In this document: in pieces, positions 1-9,180 of the stretch
How the letters are laid out: each line of letters starts with the position of its first letter
How positions within the stretch are numbered: position 1 is the first letter of the stretch
Assembly (NCBI RefSeq): GCF_028209625.1
Contig: NZ_JAQLDU010000006.1
Span: 1-64,000 of the forward strand
Direction: 5' to 3'
Source: Collinsella aerofaciens
GTDB lineage: Bacteria; Actinomycetota; Coriobacteriia; Coriobacteriales; Coriobacteriaceae
Length of the DNA stretch: 64,000 nt
Notes under the pieces: generated by a model
The model's database searches: none
What the model was told of the DNA's origin: nothing
What the model saw: the letters and a program-made list of their open reading frames with translations, nothing else
Program-made: the position numbers and the translations under genes

Positions 1-101
1 GAGTTTCGGAAACGGCTATTGAAAGCGTCCTAGTGTTCGCTTCTAATAAAGAAGGCCAAGATTCGGGACGCAGTTCAAAACAAACCTGTCCCCAATGCAC
101 C

Positions 102-137
102 AAAAAGGCGCCCGGGTCACATGAATCCGGGCGCCTT
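102..137 (-). terminator. Terminator of ldh
   Basis: Inverted repeat AAGGCGCCCGG / CCGGGCGCCTT with a short loop, about 30 nt past the ldh stop. On the minus strand the stem runs into TTTTT. This is a canonical rho-independent terminator. Bases 1-101 hold no gene I can support; a CAAACCTGTCCCC motif near 80-93 resembles the GGGACAGG motifs near 31.8 and 32.6 kb. Confidence 0.85.
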
Positions 138-168
138 CATTGTAGCTTTTCGCTCTAGCGAGCTTGAT

Positions 169-1119
169 TTAGCAGGAGAAGTCGACGCTGTCGATGATGT
201 CCTTAAGGGCCTTTGCAGAGACGGTGAGCTCATGCTGCTCGTCATCGTCCAGCGGGACGGGGACGCGGCAGACAACGCCGTCGCGGCCAACGACAGTCGG
301 CATAGAAATGGCAAGATCGGACAGGCCATACTCGCCCACCATGAGCGAGGAGACGGGCAGAACGGTCTGCTCATCGCGCATGACGGCGGTGCAGATGCGC
401 TTGACGGCCATGGCGACGCCATAGTAGGTGGCGTGCTTCTTCTCGATGATGGTGTAGGCGGAGTTCTTGACGTCCTCGGCGATGCGCTTCTCGGCAGCTT
501 CATGCTCCAGATGACCGTGAAGCTCGCAGAAGGTGTTCAGCGGAACGCCGGCAACCTGGGCGCTGGACCAAGCGACAAACTCGGAGTCGCCGTGCTCGCC
601 CATGACATAGGCCTGGACATCGCGCGGGTCAACCTCGACGTGGGCACCAAGCATCTGCTGCAGACGGCCGGTGTCGAGCACGGTGCCGGAACCGATGACG
701 TGGCCCTCGGGCAGGCCGGACATCTTGATGGCGGCGTAGGTCAGAACATCGACCGGGTTGGAGACGATGAGCAGAATGCCGTCGAAGCCGGACTTCTTAA
801 TCTCGGGGATAATGGACTTAAAGATGTTGACGTTCTTGTTGACCAGGTCCAGGCGGGTCTCACCGGGCTTCTGAGCAGCACCAGCGGTGACGACGATCAT
901 GGCAGCGTCGGCGACATCGGAATAATCGCCGGCGTAGATCTTCATCGGCTCGGCAAACGTCATGCCGTGCGCGATATCCAGGGCCTCGCCCTCGGCGCGG
1001 TTCTTGTCCACGTCGATGAGGACCATCTCGGAGAACAGACCACTCTGCATCAGCGCGAACGCCGAAGACGAACCGACGAAACCGCAGCCGACAATAGCGA
1101 CCTTCTTCTCGTTAACCAT
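169..1119 (-). CDS. ldh: L-lactate dehydrogenase
   Basis: A 316-residue NAD-dependent L-lactate dehydrogenase that reduces pyruvate to lactate and regenerates NAD+ in fermentation (cytoplasmic, normally a tetramer). The NAD-binding GCGFVG motif is at residues 11-16, the substrate loop QKPGETR near 83-89, and the catalytic histidine H177 is in GEHGDSE. Length is normal for the family. I chose the ATG at 1119 because GGGAG lies just upstream and the protein then begins directly with the Rossmann strand; a longer in-frame extension has no family support. It has its own terminator and an upstream hairpin, so it is probably monocistronic. Confidence 0.95.
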   Translation of the reverse strand: MVNEKKVAIVGCGFVGSSSAFALMQSGLFSEMVLIDVDKNRAEGEALDIAHGMTFAEPMKIYAGDYSDVADAAMIVVTAGAAQKPGETRLDLVNKNVNIFKSIIPEIKKSGFDGILLIVSNPVDVLTYAAIKMSGLPEGHVIGSGTVLDTGRLQQMLGAHVEVDPRDVQAYVMGEHGDSEFVAWSSAQVAGVPLNTFCELHGHLEHEAAEKRIAEDVKNSAYTIIEKKHATYYGVAMAVKRICTAVMRDEQTVLPVSSLMVGEYGLSDLAISMPTVVGRDGVVCRVPVPLDDDEQHELTVSAKALKDIIDSVDFSC

Positions 1120-1146
1120 TAGAAACTCCCATCTCTCTCCACAAAC

Positions 1147-1175
1147 AAGCCGCCCGGGAACGACCCGAGCGGCTT
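1147..1175 (-). promoter_or_regulatory. Leader hairpin upstream of ldh
   Basis: AAGCCGC...GCGGCTT inverted repeat about 30 nt before the ldh start, followed on the minus strand by TTGTTTG. It could be a distal terminator of the upstream aminotransferase gene or an attenuator in the ldh leader; the sequence does not decide. Bases 1176-1320 are AT-richer and probably hold the ldh promoter. I see no Rex palindrome there. Confidence 0.45.
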
Positions 1176-1320
1176 GCCGTAATCCCAATACATCCAATCG
1201 GGACTTTGATTATGCTCCTATTCGCAGCCAAATATCGACCGTTTACCGAAATTATTTGCAGGATTCGTAAAATAACTGCACGAAATCGGTTTCGAGCTAT
1301 TGACGAGTCGAAACAGGTTT

Positions 1321-2484
1321 CTAATACAGACCCGCCTCGCGGATGGCCTCGACAGCCAAAGCAATCTGATCGGGCGGCAGGACCAGCGCCATGCGCACGT
1401 GTCCCTCGCCCGAAGGACCAAAGCTCGCGCCCGGCGTCACCACAACGCCGGCCTTCTCCATGAGCTCCTCGCAAAACGCCATGGAATCGGTGCGACCACC
1501 GGGAAGCTTGGCCCACACAAACATAGAGCCATGCGCGTTGGGACGCTCCCAGCCCAGGCCCTCAAGACCGTCGCACAGGGCATCGCGGCGCTCCTGGTAC
1601 TTCAGACGCTGCGCCTCGACCTCATCGCGCGGACCGTTCAGGCAGGCGATAGCAGCCTTCTGGATCGGGAAGAACATACCAAAGTCGATCTGGCCGCGCA
1701 GCTTGGCAAAGGCCGAGACCACATCCTCGCGACCGACCAAAAAGCCGATACGCGCACCGGTGACGTTAAACGACTTGGAGAGCGAGAAGAACTCAACGCC
1801 CACCTCGAGCGCGCCGGGATACTGCAAGAAGCTGCCGCCCGGCTCGCCGTCGAACACAATGTCCGAGTATGCGTTGTCGTGAACGATGAGCAGGTCGTGC
1901 TCGCGGGCGAAAGCGATGACCTCCTCGTAGACCTCGGGCGTGCCCACCGAGCCCACCGGGTTGGCGGGCAGCGACACAATCATGTACTTGGCACGATCGG
2001 CCACCTCGGGATCGATACCCGCCACATAGGGCAGGTAATTGTGCTCCGCCACCAGCGGATAGTACTCGAGCTTGGCATCGGCGATCTTGGCACCCGCCTC
2101 AAAGACCGGGTAGCACGGATCGGGAACCAGGATGGTGTCACCCGGATCGAGCAGGGCCAGGCCCAAATGGCCCACGCCCTCCTGCGTGCCGTTGCACGAC
2201 TGCACCATGGACGGTGTAATGCCCGAAACGCCAAAGCGACGCTCATAGTAATCGCACACGGCTTGTTTGAGTTCGGGCAGGTCGCGCAGGGCATACTTCC
2301 ACATCTCGGGATCTTGGGCTGCATGCGTGAGCGCCTCGACCACATGGTCGTACGGCTTAAAGTCGGGCGTGCCCACGCTCATGTTGTAAATGGTCTTGCC
2401 CTGAGCCTTCAGCGCGAGAAGTTCGTTGTTGAGAGAGGCAAAGACCTCCGCGCCAAAGCGGTCGAGACGCTGCGATGCCTGCAT
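1321..2484 (-). CDS. PLP-dependent aminotransferase, class I/II
   Basis: A 387-residue fold-type I aminotransferase. PLP-binding residues are visible: N176 in SLPANPVG, D203 and Y206 in HDNAYSD, and the Schiff-base lysine K237 in SLSKSFN, followed by GARIGF. The sequence most resembles the LL-diaminopimelate aminotransferase / alanine transaminase branch (PDPCYPVFEAG, QEGVGHLGLALLDPGD), but substrate cannot be fixed from sequence alone. The ATG at 2484 has a GAAAGGTGG ribosome binding site; the longer frame runs back through the nadE terminator and is rejected. It lies alone between nadE and ldh, all on the minus strand. Confidence 0.88.
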   Translation of the reverse strand: MQASQRLDRFGAEVFASLNNELLALKAQGKTIYNMSVGTPDFKPYDHVVEALTHAAQDPEMWKYALRDLPELKQAVCDYYERRFGVSGITPSMVQSCNGTQEGVGHLGLALLDPGDTILVPDPCYPVFEAGAKIADAKLEYYPLVAEHNYLPYVAGIDPEVADRAKYMIVSLPANPVGSVGTPEVYEEVIAFAREHDLLIVHDNAYSDIVFDGEPGGSFLQYPGALEVGVEFFSLSKSFNVTGARIGFLVGREDVVSAFAKLRGQIDFGMFFPIQKAAIACLNGPRDEVEAQRLKYQERRDALCDGLEGLGWERPNAHGSMFVWAKLPGGRTDSMAFCEELMEKAGVVVTPGASFGPSGEGHVRMALVLPPDQIALAVEAIREAGLY

Positions 2485-2503
2485 GGTGCCACCTTTCGAT
2501 ATG

Positions 2504-2534
2504 AAAAACGCGGCGCTCCGACAAGAGCGCCGCG
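2504..2534 (-). terminator. Terminator of nadE
   Basis: CGCGGCGCTC / GAGCGCCGCG stem with a 6-nt loop, followed on the minus strand by GTTTTTC. It lies between the nadE stop and the aminotransferase ribosome binding site, so the two genes are likely transcribed separately. Confidence 0.85.
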
Positions 2535-2602
2535 CGATACGGGCCATCAGATTGCAAAAGTGTAACGCTTGCAACCCCCGCATTGGTTCAATTTAGCCAA
2601 CC

Positions 2603-4603
2603 TTAGTCAATTGCATTAAGCGCGTCGATCTGCGCAAGCCACAGTCGCGAGCTGGCGTCACTCGGCATACGCCAATCGCCGCGCGGACTGAGCGTCACCG
2701 AGCCCACCTTGGGACCATCGGGCAGGCAGCTGCGCTTAAACTGCTGGGCAAAGAAGCGACGATAGAACGTACGCAGCCACGTGTGAACGGTCTTGGCATC
2801 GTAGACGCCCTCGAAGCTCTTGAGCGCCATGCGGTAGATCTTGCCCGGCTCAAAGCCAAAACGCAGTAGGTAGTAGAGGAAGTAGTCGTGCAGCTCGTAC
2901 GGGCCCACCAAATCCTCGGTCTTCTGCGCAATCTCGCCGTCGCCCGTGGGCGGCAGAAGCTCGGGGGACACCGGCGTATCGAGGATGTCGAGCAGCGTCT
3001 CGGCAATACGCCCGCCAAAGACATCAGCCGCATAACGCACCAGATGACGCACAAGCGTCTTGGGCACGCTCGCATTGACGGCATACATGCTCATGTGGTC
3101 TCCGTTATAGGTAGCCCAGCCGAGCGCCAGCTCCGACAGGTCGCCGGTGCCGATGACAAAGCCGCCAGCCTGGTTGGCCAAGTCCATCAGAATCTGCGTA
3201 CGCTCGCGGGCTTGGCTGTTCTCGTAAGTCACGTCCTGCACGGCCGGATCGTGCTCAATGTCCTTGAAGTGCTGCTCCACGGCCGCGTGGATCGAAACCT
3301 CGCGGAAGCTCACACCCAGGTCGCGGGCAAGCGACTCGGCATTCGACTTGGTGCGATGCGTCGTGCCAAAGCCGGGCATGGAGACCGCCGTGATACCCGT
3401 GCGCGGCAGCCCTAGCGCATCGAAGGCACGCACGGTTACAAGCAGTGCCAGCGTGGAGTCCAGGCCGCCCGAAAGACCGATGACTGCAGCCTTGGTACCC
3501 GTATGGGCAAGGCGGGTCTTGAGGCCCGCAGTCTGCAGATTGAGAATAGTCTCGCAACGCTCGGCCAGATCACCGTGGTCGGCCGGCACAAAAGGCGCGC
3601 GAGGGAAGACGCGGTCGATATCGCAGGCATCGCGCAGGACAGGCTCTTCGGCCAACACGCCCTCAAACGAAAACTCAACGGTCGTGGCCTCCGGCGCATC
3701 GTCTGCGCGGGTCCACGTCGTCGAGCGACGGCGCTCGGCAACCAGGCGGTCAAGGTCAACATCGGCGACGGCCATATCGCAGGTAAGCAGTTTAGTCGCG
3801 GCGAGCTTGGAGCCGTTTTCGTAGACGAGGTTCTCGCCCGCAAAGACCATGTCGGTCGTGGACTCGCCCTCGCTCGCATCTGCATAGGCATAGGCGCAGT
3901 ACAGGCGCGCGCTTTGATTAGAGATAAGGCTGCGGCGGTAATCTGCCTTACCGATAATCTCGTCCGAGGCCGACGGGTTGAGAATCACCGTCGCACCGGC
4001 AAGCGCCATCTCGGTCGAAGGGGGCGCCGGCACCCACAGGTCCTCACAGACCTCAACGCCCAGCACCAGGTCCTCGGCGCCCTCATCACAGCAACGGTAG
4101 ACAAGCCCCGAACCCAGCGGGACCGGACCCTGACCGGCAAATTCAACCCACACGGAATCCGCAGGCGCCGGAGCAAACCAACGGCGCTCATAGAACTCGC
4201 CATAGTTGGGCAGATACTTCTTGGCCGTGAGGCCCAAAAGCTCGCCCGCGCAGCACACGGCGGCACAGTTGTAGATATTCTCGGCAACTGCAACGGGAAG
4301 ACCGATGGTAAAGACGACCGGCAACTCACGGGTTTCATCAAGGATGTGCACAAGTGCCGCCTCGCAGGCATGCAGCAGTGTGCGGTTATGGAACAGATCG
4401 GCCGCGGTATAGCCGCACAGATTAAGCTCGGGCAACACCAACGCGCGAATGCCGCGCTCGGCAGCTCTGCGAACAGCTGCCAGCGCAACCTCGGCATTAC
4501 CCTCGACATCGGCCACGCGAATCTGCGGCGACGCCGCCGCCACACGCAAAAAGCCATCGTTCTTATTAGCCGAAACGCAGCATTGCCTTGTTGATCTGGA
4601 CAC
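2603..4603 (-). CDS. nadE: Glutamine-dependent NAD+ synthetase
   Basis: A 666-residue two-domain enzyme making NAD+ from deamido-NAD+, ATP and glutamine. The N-terminal nitrilase-type glutaminase domain has the Glu-Lys-Cys triad (E59 in VLPELNLCGY, Lys near 128 in AKKYLPNYGEFYE, C186 in VEVCEDLW). The C-terminal synthetase domain has the ATP-pyrophosphatase loop GLSGGLDS around residue 375. Length fits the long NadE form. Start is a GTG with AGAAGGGG about 7 nt upstream; there is no good in-frame ATG nearby. Upstream is the AT-rich island, so it has its own promoter in 4604-4730. Confidence 0.95.
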   Translation of the reverse strand: MSRSTRQCCVSANKNDGFLRVAAASPQIRVADVEGNAEVALAAVRRAAERGIRALVLPELNLCGYTAADLFHNRTLLHACEAALVHILDETRELPVVFTIGLPVAVAENIYNCAAVCCAGELLGLTAKKYLPNYGEFYERRWFAPAPADSVWVEFAGQGPVPLGSGLVYRCCDEGAEDLVLGVEVCEDLWVPAPPSTEMALAGATVILNPSASDEIIGKADYRRSLISNQSARLYCAYAYADASEGESTTDMVFAGENLVYENGSKLAATKLLTCDMAVADVDLDRLVAERRRSTTWTRADDAPEATTVEFSFEGVLAEEPVLRDACDIDRVFPRAPFVPADHGDLAERCETILNLQTAGLKTRLAHTGTKAAVIGLSGGLDSTLALLVTVRAFDALGLPRTGITAVSMPGFGTTHRTKSNAESLARDLGVSFREVSIHAAVEQHFKDIEHDPAVQDVTYENSQARERTQILMDLANQAGGFVIGTGDLSELALGWATYNGDHMSMYAVNASVPKTLVRHLVRYAADVFGGRIAETLLDILDTPVSPELLPPTGDGEIAQKTEDLVGPYELHDYFLYYLLRFGFEPGKIYRMALKSFEGVYDAKTVHTWLRTFYRRFFAQQFKRSCLPDGPKVGSVTLSPRGDWRMPSDASSRLWLAQIDALNAID

Positions 4604-4730
4604 TGGAGGCCCCTTCTACCCTGAGATTCAGTCTAACGGACGTTCACATATCTCTAACTAGCCAAAGCAACCTCTCAGTTTACTGAGACGCCAACCTGTG
4701 CTAAGAGCATGTATTCCAAAAATATCTTTA

Positions 4731-4767
4731 ATTAAAAAAGGAGAAATCGATAATCGACTTCTCCTTT
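4731..4767 (-). terminator. Strong terminator behind the 32-aa peptide gene
   Basis: AAAGGAGAAGTCGAT pairs with ATCGATTTCTCCTTT (one G-U pair) with a one-base loop, followed by TTTTTTAATT on the minus strand. It sits about 35 nt past the stop of the small peptide gene. That a dedicated terminator ends the unit there supports the peptide being a real last gene of the operon. Confidence 0.88.
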
Positions 4768-4803
4768 AAGCGAGGCAAGTTAATTCCGAAACTAATGGCA
4801 GAA

Positions 4804-4902
4804 TTAATCCATGTAGTCCTCAAAGTCGAACACTTCTACCACGACGCCCTCTTCCTGAGACTCTTTCAGTTGCTCCAAGAGATCTTTGTTAATAACGTCC
4901 AT
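4804..4902 (-). CDS. Putative RiPP precursor peptide, 32 aa
   Basis: A 32-residue ORF starting at ATG 4902, only 13 nt past the radical SAM stop, with a near-perfect GAGGAGG ribosome binding site 7-8 nt upstream and a strong terminator behind it. The N-terminal half is a polar, likely helical segment rich in Leu, Lys, Glu and Gln (a plausible leader). The C-terminal half VVVEVFDFEDYMD, after a single Gly, is rich in Val, Asp/Glu and Phe/Tyr and has no Cys, Ser or Thr (a plausible core). Position next to a B12-binding radical SAM gene and an exporter is the main argument that it is the modified substrate. I do not recognise the peptide family; an alternative is an unmodified signalling peptide. 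Confidence 0.68.
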   Translation of the reverse strand: MDVINKDLLEQLKESQEEGVVVEVFDFEDYMD

Positions 4903-4915
4903 GCAGAAACCTCCT

Positions 4916-7236
4916 CTATCTAATCAATTGTAGTATATCTGCTTTCATGCAATTATCAACCAACTTGTTTAATTGCTCCTCGTTTGTCGATAGTCCCTCT
5001 TTTTTCAAAATGTCGCGCACCTCGTTCTTAGTAATCGGCTTTTCAAACAACGAAAGCAAAGCGAACGAAAAATCATTAACCGCACACATTCTATGGGTGG
5101 CACAACTCAGCAGTACTCTTAACCCCTCTTTTGAGCGTCCGACTTCTTTAACAAACGAACTTTTAACCAATTGAAAACCGTTATCGTGCATTACATAATC
5201 GGCATCGATATTTGTATTCAGCAATCCATAATGCAACAGTTCTTCTATCGCCCTTGTCAGCTCGAGGTCGCCCTGATCAAGAATAAGAGAAATGCTACAA
5301 TCGGCCTCCAATAAACGGGCCAACTTAAGGTATACCAACTGGGAAACAGCATAGACATGATGGTATTCAGAATTATAGAAGTAGGCAAATGGCTCAACGA
5401 GCACGACAGAGGTCTTGGAATCCAGCCAGATTCGATCAGCTGGATTTAGACTAGTTAGCCGTCGCTTTACTTTGGTCAAATGTCCCTTATACCTGACAGC
5501 GTGAATAGAATCTAGGATCCAGGTCACCTCTGAAATATGAAGCCGCTGGGGCAAGTCAATTGTGTCGCTACCGTTTATGACCTCTTGCATATAAAAATCA
5601 ATATGATGCTCATCAGATAAGGATTTTGCTTCATTTAAAGTTAAACCAGTGCCTGAAACATAATCCACTTCGAGGCGCAAATCCTCATATTGGGACTTCG
5701 GCATTACAGAGACACCATACTTATCGGGATGATTCCAAACATCCGACCCCATAACGAGACCAAAATTCGTAAATCCTCTCGTGGAATATGGAACACCACA
5801 TACCTGTTTTGAATAATTCAAAACATTCTCTGTATAAGCTAAGGTGTTCAGAGCCTCTTCTTTAGTTTCGGTCGGAAAGCCAATCATAAAAAATAGATGA
5901 ACAGGAATACCCGCATTGAGACAATCATGGACATTGCGATCAATCCAATCAACTCTCGTGTTCTTCTTCATTAGATCAAGAACTCTTTGGTTGTATGACT
6001 CGAGGCCAAACTGAATCTGCCTACATCCACTTTGGTATATCTTGTTAAAAACTTCTGTACTTAGGGTTGGAGAGAACCTCGTTTCTCCATGCCAGAAAAA
6101 CGTTTTTCCCGATGCGTTTATTTCATCCGCGAGTTGCTCCATTCTTTTGCCTTCGAATGTTTCATCCACAAAAGAGAAAACTCTCGTGCCGTATTTTTCA
6201 TTTAACCGACACATTATTTCAAATACTCTCGATATAGGCATCTTTCGGTAACAACCACCGGTGGCACCGGGAATGGTGCAGAAGGCGCAATGATTAAAAC
6301 ACTGCCTAGAGGAATAAACCGGCAATATTAACTCAGGCATGAAGTATTTAGAAAGGGCGAAGCCATCGAAATCGGGAACTGTATCGTTGATAAATGTTTG
6401 CTCAATCCGATGGTTTTTATATATCTTTCCACCTTTAGCATGGCAAAGGTTTGGAACACAGTCGAGATTGTCATCACCAGAGTCAAGAGCCTCAAGAAGA
6501 CGTGCAAGCGGCTCTTCGCCGTCATACATCATTATCGAATCAATGTATTCAAAAAAGGGATGCCATTCTTTCATGCAGTCATCTGCTAAACGAGTAATGT
6601 AATTGCCGCCCAATGAGACGTGTTTAACAGATGGACATTCTTCCTTAATCAGTTTCGCTAACGTAACTGCAGAAATCAATTGGAAACAGCCGCTCACCGA
6701 AATCCCAATAAACTCGAATTATTCCCTCTGAATACGCTTAAGAAAGGCAGTTTCATAGAAGGAAATAAACGGATTATGCAAGGTATCCGCAAGCGATTTC
6801 ATTATTTCTGGTGTCGAATAATAATCATAGGGCAGATCTATGGAGTTGAACGTGTATTTAACTCCATATGAGACGTGATTTATGATATAGAGTGCATTTC
6901 TAAAAATGTTTTCAGCATATTGTCTTTCTTTTAGATTAAAGTATCTCTTCGATCTGAAAATATCTTTTGCCTCGTCAACATTAAGTGCCGACTTTTGTAT
7001 CAACTCGATTGTTAATTGAACATTCGAACTAAACGAATCCTTTGATTCCCGATACCTTTTACAGCACTCTTCGACATGTCTAAAAGATAGGAGGTCATCG
7101 TAAAATTCCACGTTTAAGTCAACAATGTCAACTTTGTATTGTTCAACCTCTTGAAGATATGACTTCAAAACAGGCAAGGCAAGATACGGCCCCACTGGAC
7201 TCCATCCTGGGGGAAATACTAAAAGCGTTTAGGCAT
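4916..7236 (-). pseudogene. B12-binding radical SAM enzyme, broken gene
   Basis: Reading from 7236 the gene begins ATG CCT AAA and hits a stop after five codons. Adding one base in the A-run at about 7228-7230 opens a frame reading LLVFPPGWSPVGPYLALP, the usual start of cobalamin-binding radical SAM proteins. That frame runs to an in-frame TAA at 6719-6721 and continues unchanged to 4916. Repaired length would be about 773 residues: B12-binding Rossmann domain (SVSGCFQLISA, VSLGGNYIT), radical SAM domain with CFNHCAFC (CX3CX2C, about 6281-6304), and a C-terminal region that may be a PqqD-like winged helix. Possible remaining products are a 158-residue fragment from GTG 7195 and a 593-residue fragment from GTG 6697 that keeps the 4Fe-4S motif but has only a weak upstream GGGA. 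AT-rich like the whole island. Confidence 0.78.
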
Positions 7237-7243
7237 ATCAACG

Positions 7244-8428
7244 TCACATCTTTCGCAAATAATTCAATTGAAACACAACTACCATCATAATTGAAAATAC
7301 ACCAAGTCCTGTAACGAGAATTGAGAACATCGCGATGCTCGTGAACAGCGAAACAAGAAGTGTTGAAATAACAACAGCAACCGATTGCAAAGACTCCCTA
7401 ATTGAAAACAGGCTTATCGATTCAGATCCGTCTCTCGCCAAATCCTGCAGCGATGTTATGAGAAGCACATCTTGAATGGCGTTTCCGGCACCGACGATAA
7501 AAAGGAAAATAAACGATATCCCAGACGCATAGCGATAGCCAAACGCCAGATACGCACCGAGCGCAAGATACGTCACAAAACAATATGATTTAACGCAATC
7601 GGAACCACTGATTAAACGACCATATATTGTATTTCCGAACAACAGTCCGATTGTAAGACTACTCTGAAGGAATCCGTATTGTATCGATGACGAGTCAAAT
7701 TGCAATTGCGCTATAGCTGGCAAAAGAGAATTCAGAGAGCCGAATGCCACGCCACTAGAAATATCGATTAATAGGAAACCAATTGCCAAGTGCTTCGCGC
7801 TAAGATCACTAAATGCAGTCCTGTTTTTTTCATTTTTGCTTATTCCCTCTTTATCATTAACCTCGATAACCGACGGAACATCTCGCAGCAACCAGAACGA
7901 CGCGGCAAAAGAAAGCGCGTCTAATGCAAGAACAGCCTCCGCCCCAAATTGAGCGACAACAAAACCGCCGGCAACTGGCCCCAGAACCATCATCAAATTC
8001 TGCAGGAACCCAAACGAATTATTAATTACGTCGCGATTGATACTATTCGTATTGGCTCTTAACAACGAGTAAAAGCAGGGCATTTCTACCGTTCGGCAAA
8101 GCGATACCGCGCACGTAATAGCAAACATACTCCATTTACTATCAACAAAAATATAGCAAACGAATAATCCCGCGCGAATTAAGTCTGCCAATCTCATGGC
8201 CTGCAGTGTCCCGATACCCATCTTCTGAGGCAGCTGCGCGAGCGCAACTGAAAACAGAGAGGGGGCAAATCTGCAGCAGACCATCAAAGCAGTTGCAGAA
8301 ACATCGTGAGTTACCTCGTAAATCAGCATTGGCAAAGCAATATTCGCACACCAATTGCCTATTTCGCTTATCCCTCTAGCAATATATAGGACCCGAACCG
8401 GACGGCTAGCTCTCAATACCGTGAACAT
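7244..8428 (-). CDS. MFS-type exporter of the RiPP-like island
   Basis: A 394-residue integral membrane protein of the major facilitator superfamily with about 12 hydrophobic segments, of the drug/peptide-exporter type (start VLRASRPVRVLYIARGISEIG; central charged loop NDKEGISKNEKN). It is full length and undamaged. The ATG at 8428 overlaps the end of the DUF2087 gene by 23 nt (GAGG 9 nt upstream; a GTG one codon earlier is possible), so the two are translationally coupled. The radical SAM gene begins 7 nt past its stop. In this setting it likely exports the modified peptide or gives self-immunity; the substrate is inferred from context only. Confidence 0.82.
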   Translation of the reverse strand: MFTVLRASRPVRVLYIARGISEIGNWCANIALPMLIYEVTHDVSATALMVCCRFAPSLFSVALAQLPQKMGIGTLQAMRLADLIRAGLFVCYIFVDSKWSMFAITCAVSLCRTVEMPCFYSLLRANTNSINRDVINNSFGFLQNLMMVLGPVAGGFVVAQFGAEAVLALDALSFAASFWLLRDVPSVIEVNDKEGISKNEKNRTAFSDLSAKHLAIGFLLIDISSGVAFGSLNSLLPAIAQLQFDSSSIQYGFLQSSLTIGLLFGNTIYGRLISGSDCVKSYCFVTYLALGAYLAFGYRYASGISFIFLFIVGAGNAIQDVLLITSLQDLARDGSESISLFSIRESLQSVAVVISTLLVSLFTSIAMFSILVTGLGVFSIMMVVVFQLNYLRKM

Positions 8429-8687
8429 CACGATTAACCTCGTATTTCAGGCCTCGTTCATCCCTTAATAGGAATCCATAATCAACCAAGTACCGCCTCA
8501 ACACGGCATAATCAGGATAGAGCTGTGACAGCACACGATTAACCTGAAGCTCCGTATAACTTGTATTTAATTCAAAGAAAGAGACGGCCCATAGCAGCAT
8601 GATTCTTTTATAGCTTTCCTTTTTTGGAATTGAAACCAGCTCGCCATTCTTGAGAAATCGTTTTTTAAAGTCTATTAGCTCATCCAT
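8406..8687 (-). CDS. DUF2087-type small protein
   Basis: A 93-residue protein whose second half (SQLYPDYAVLRRYLVDYGFLLRD) matches the DUF2087 pattern, a small basic domain often found in or next to transcriptional regulators. The ATG at 8687 has GGAGG 6-7 nt upstream. It is the first gene of the AT-rich operon and overlaps the exporter gene. A regulatory role for the cluster is plausible but not shown. There is no Cys pair or enzyme motif. Base composition is the same as the rest of the island, which supports transfer as one block. Confidence 0.72.
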   Translation of the reverse strand: MDELIDFKKRFLKNGELVSIPKKESYKRIMLLWAVSFFELNTSYTELQVNRVLSQLYPDYAVLRRYLVDYGFLLRDERGLKYEVNRDVHGIES

Positions 8688-8702
8688 TCACATCCTCCAT
8701 TT

Positions 8703-8781
8703 CATACGCATCTAATACTAAAAATGCATACGCTTTAGGTCATCGCATTCAGCTTCTTTATTCGAACTAAACTCGAACTAA
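8703..8781 (-). promoter_or_regulatory. Promoter region of the AT-rich operon with two direct-repeat pairs
   Basis: Upstream of the first gene of the island there are two pairs of direct repeats. CATACGC occurs at 8703-8709 and 8727-8733 (24 nt apart). TCGAACTAA occurs at 8762-8770 and 8773-8781 (11 nt apart, about one helical turn). Tandem half-sites in this position suggest an activator or repressor site. The exact -10/-35 could not be fixed with confidence. Confidence 0.4.
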
Positions 8782-8787
8782 TCTAAA

Positions 8788-9006
8788 TTATTTGCTCAGA
8801 CACTCTTCGAAAGCTCGTTTTTCACTCTGAGTAAAATGCCCTTCCCAGTCAGTCCACGAACAGGAAGGCAACTCACAACGAGCGGAGTCGAAGCCCTCTG
8901 CCGTCGGTCGCTCAAAATGCACGATAACCTTTTCAATATCGCCATCTGTAATCAGGTCAGAATGAATGACCTCGGTTCCATCTTCGAATGTCATATACGG
9001 GTACAT
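8788..9006 (-). CDS. Hypothetical 72-aa protein
   Basis: A 72-residue acidic protein starting at ATG 9006 with GAGGTGG 8-9 nt upstream. It contains MTFEDGTEVIHSD near the start and VIVHFERPTAEGFDSARC in the middle, a pattern I associate with small uncharacterised proteins of gut anaerobes; no function is known to me. It has no signal peptide or membrane segment. It lies at the edge of the AT-rich island, on the same strand, but its composition is closer to the host, so it may belong to the flanking chromosome. The longer upstream frame crosses the intergenic region and is rejected. Confidence 0.62.
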   Translation of the reverse strand: MYPYMTFEDGTEVIHSDLITDGDIEKVIVHFERPTAEGFDSARCELPSCSWTDWEGHFTQSEKRAFEECLSK

Positions 9007-9180
9007 CACGTAAACCACCTCGCAAACATAAATCCAGTTTAGCATCAAGCTATTGCACCAAAGACAGCAGGCCCCCTTGATGAGTTGATGGTATCTGTTA
9101 AATGTCACGTATGATTCACATCTGGTGGGTACCCTGATGGCTACACGAAACGAAGCAGATTTACACCGGGAGGACCCCGT

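Noticed and set aside
121..1122. Long plus-strand open frames opposite ldh and many other genes
   Set aside because: In GC-rich sequence the antisense frames of real genes stay open. They lack ribosome binding sites and family motifs, and the minus-strand frames are clearly the genes.
1120..1320. Rex redox operator upstream of ldh
   Set aside because: No TTGTGAA-N4-TTCACAA-type palindrome is present.
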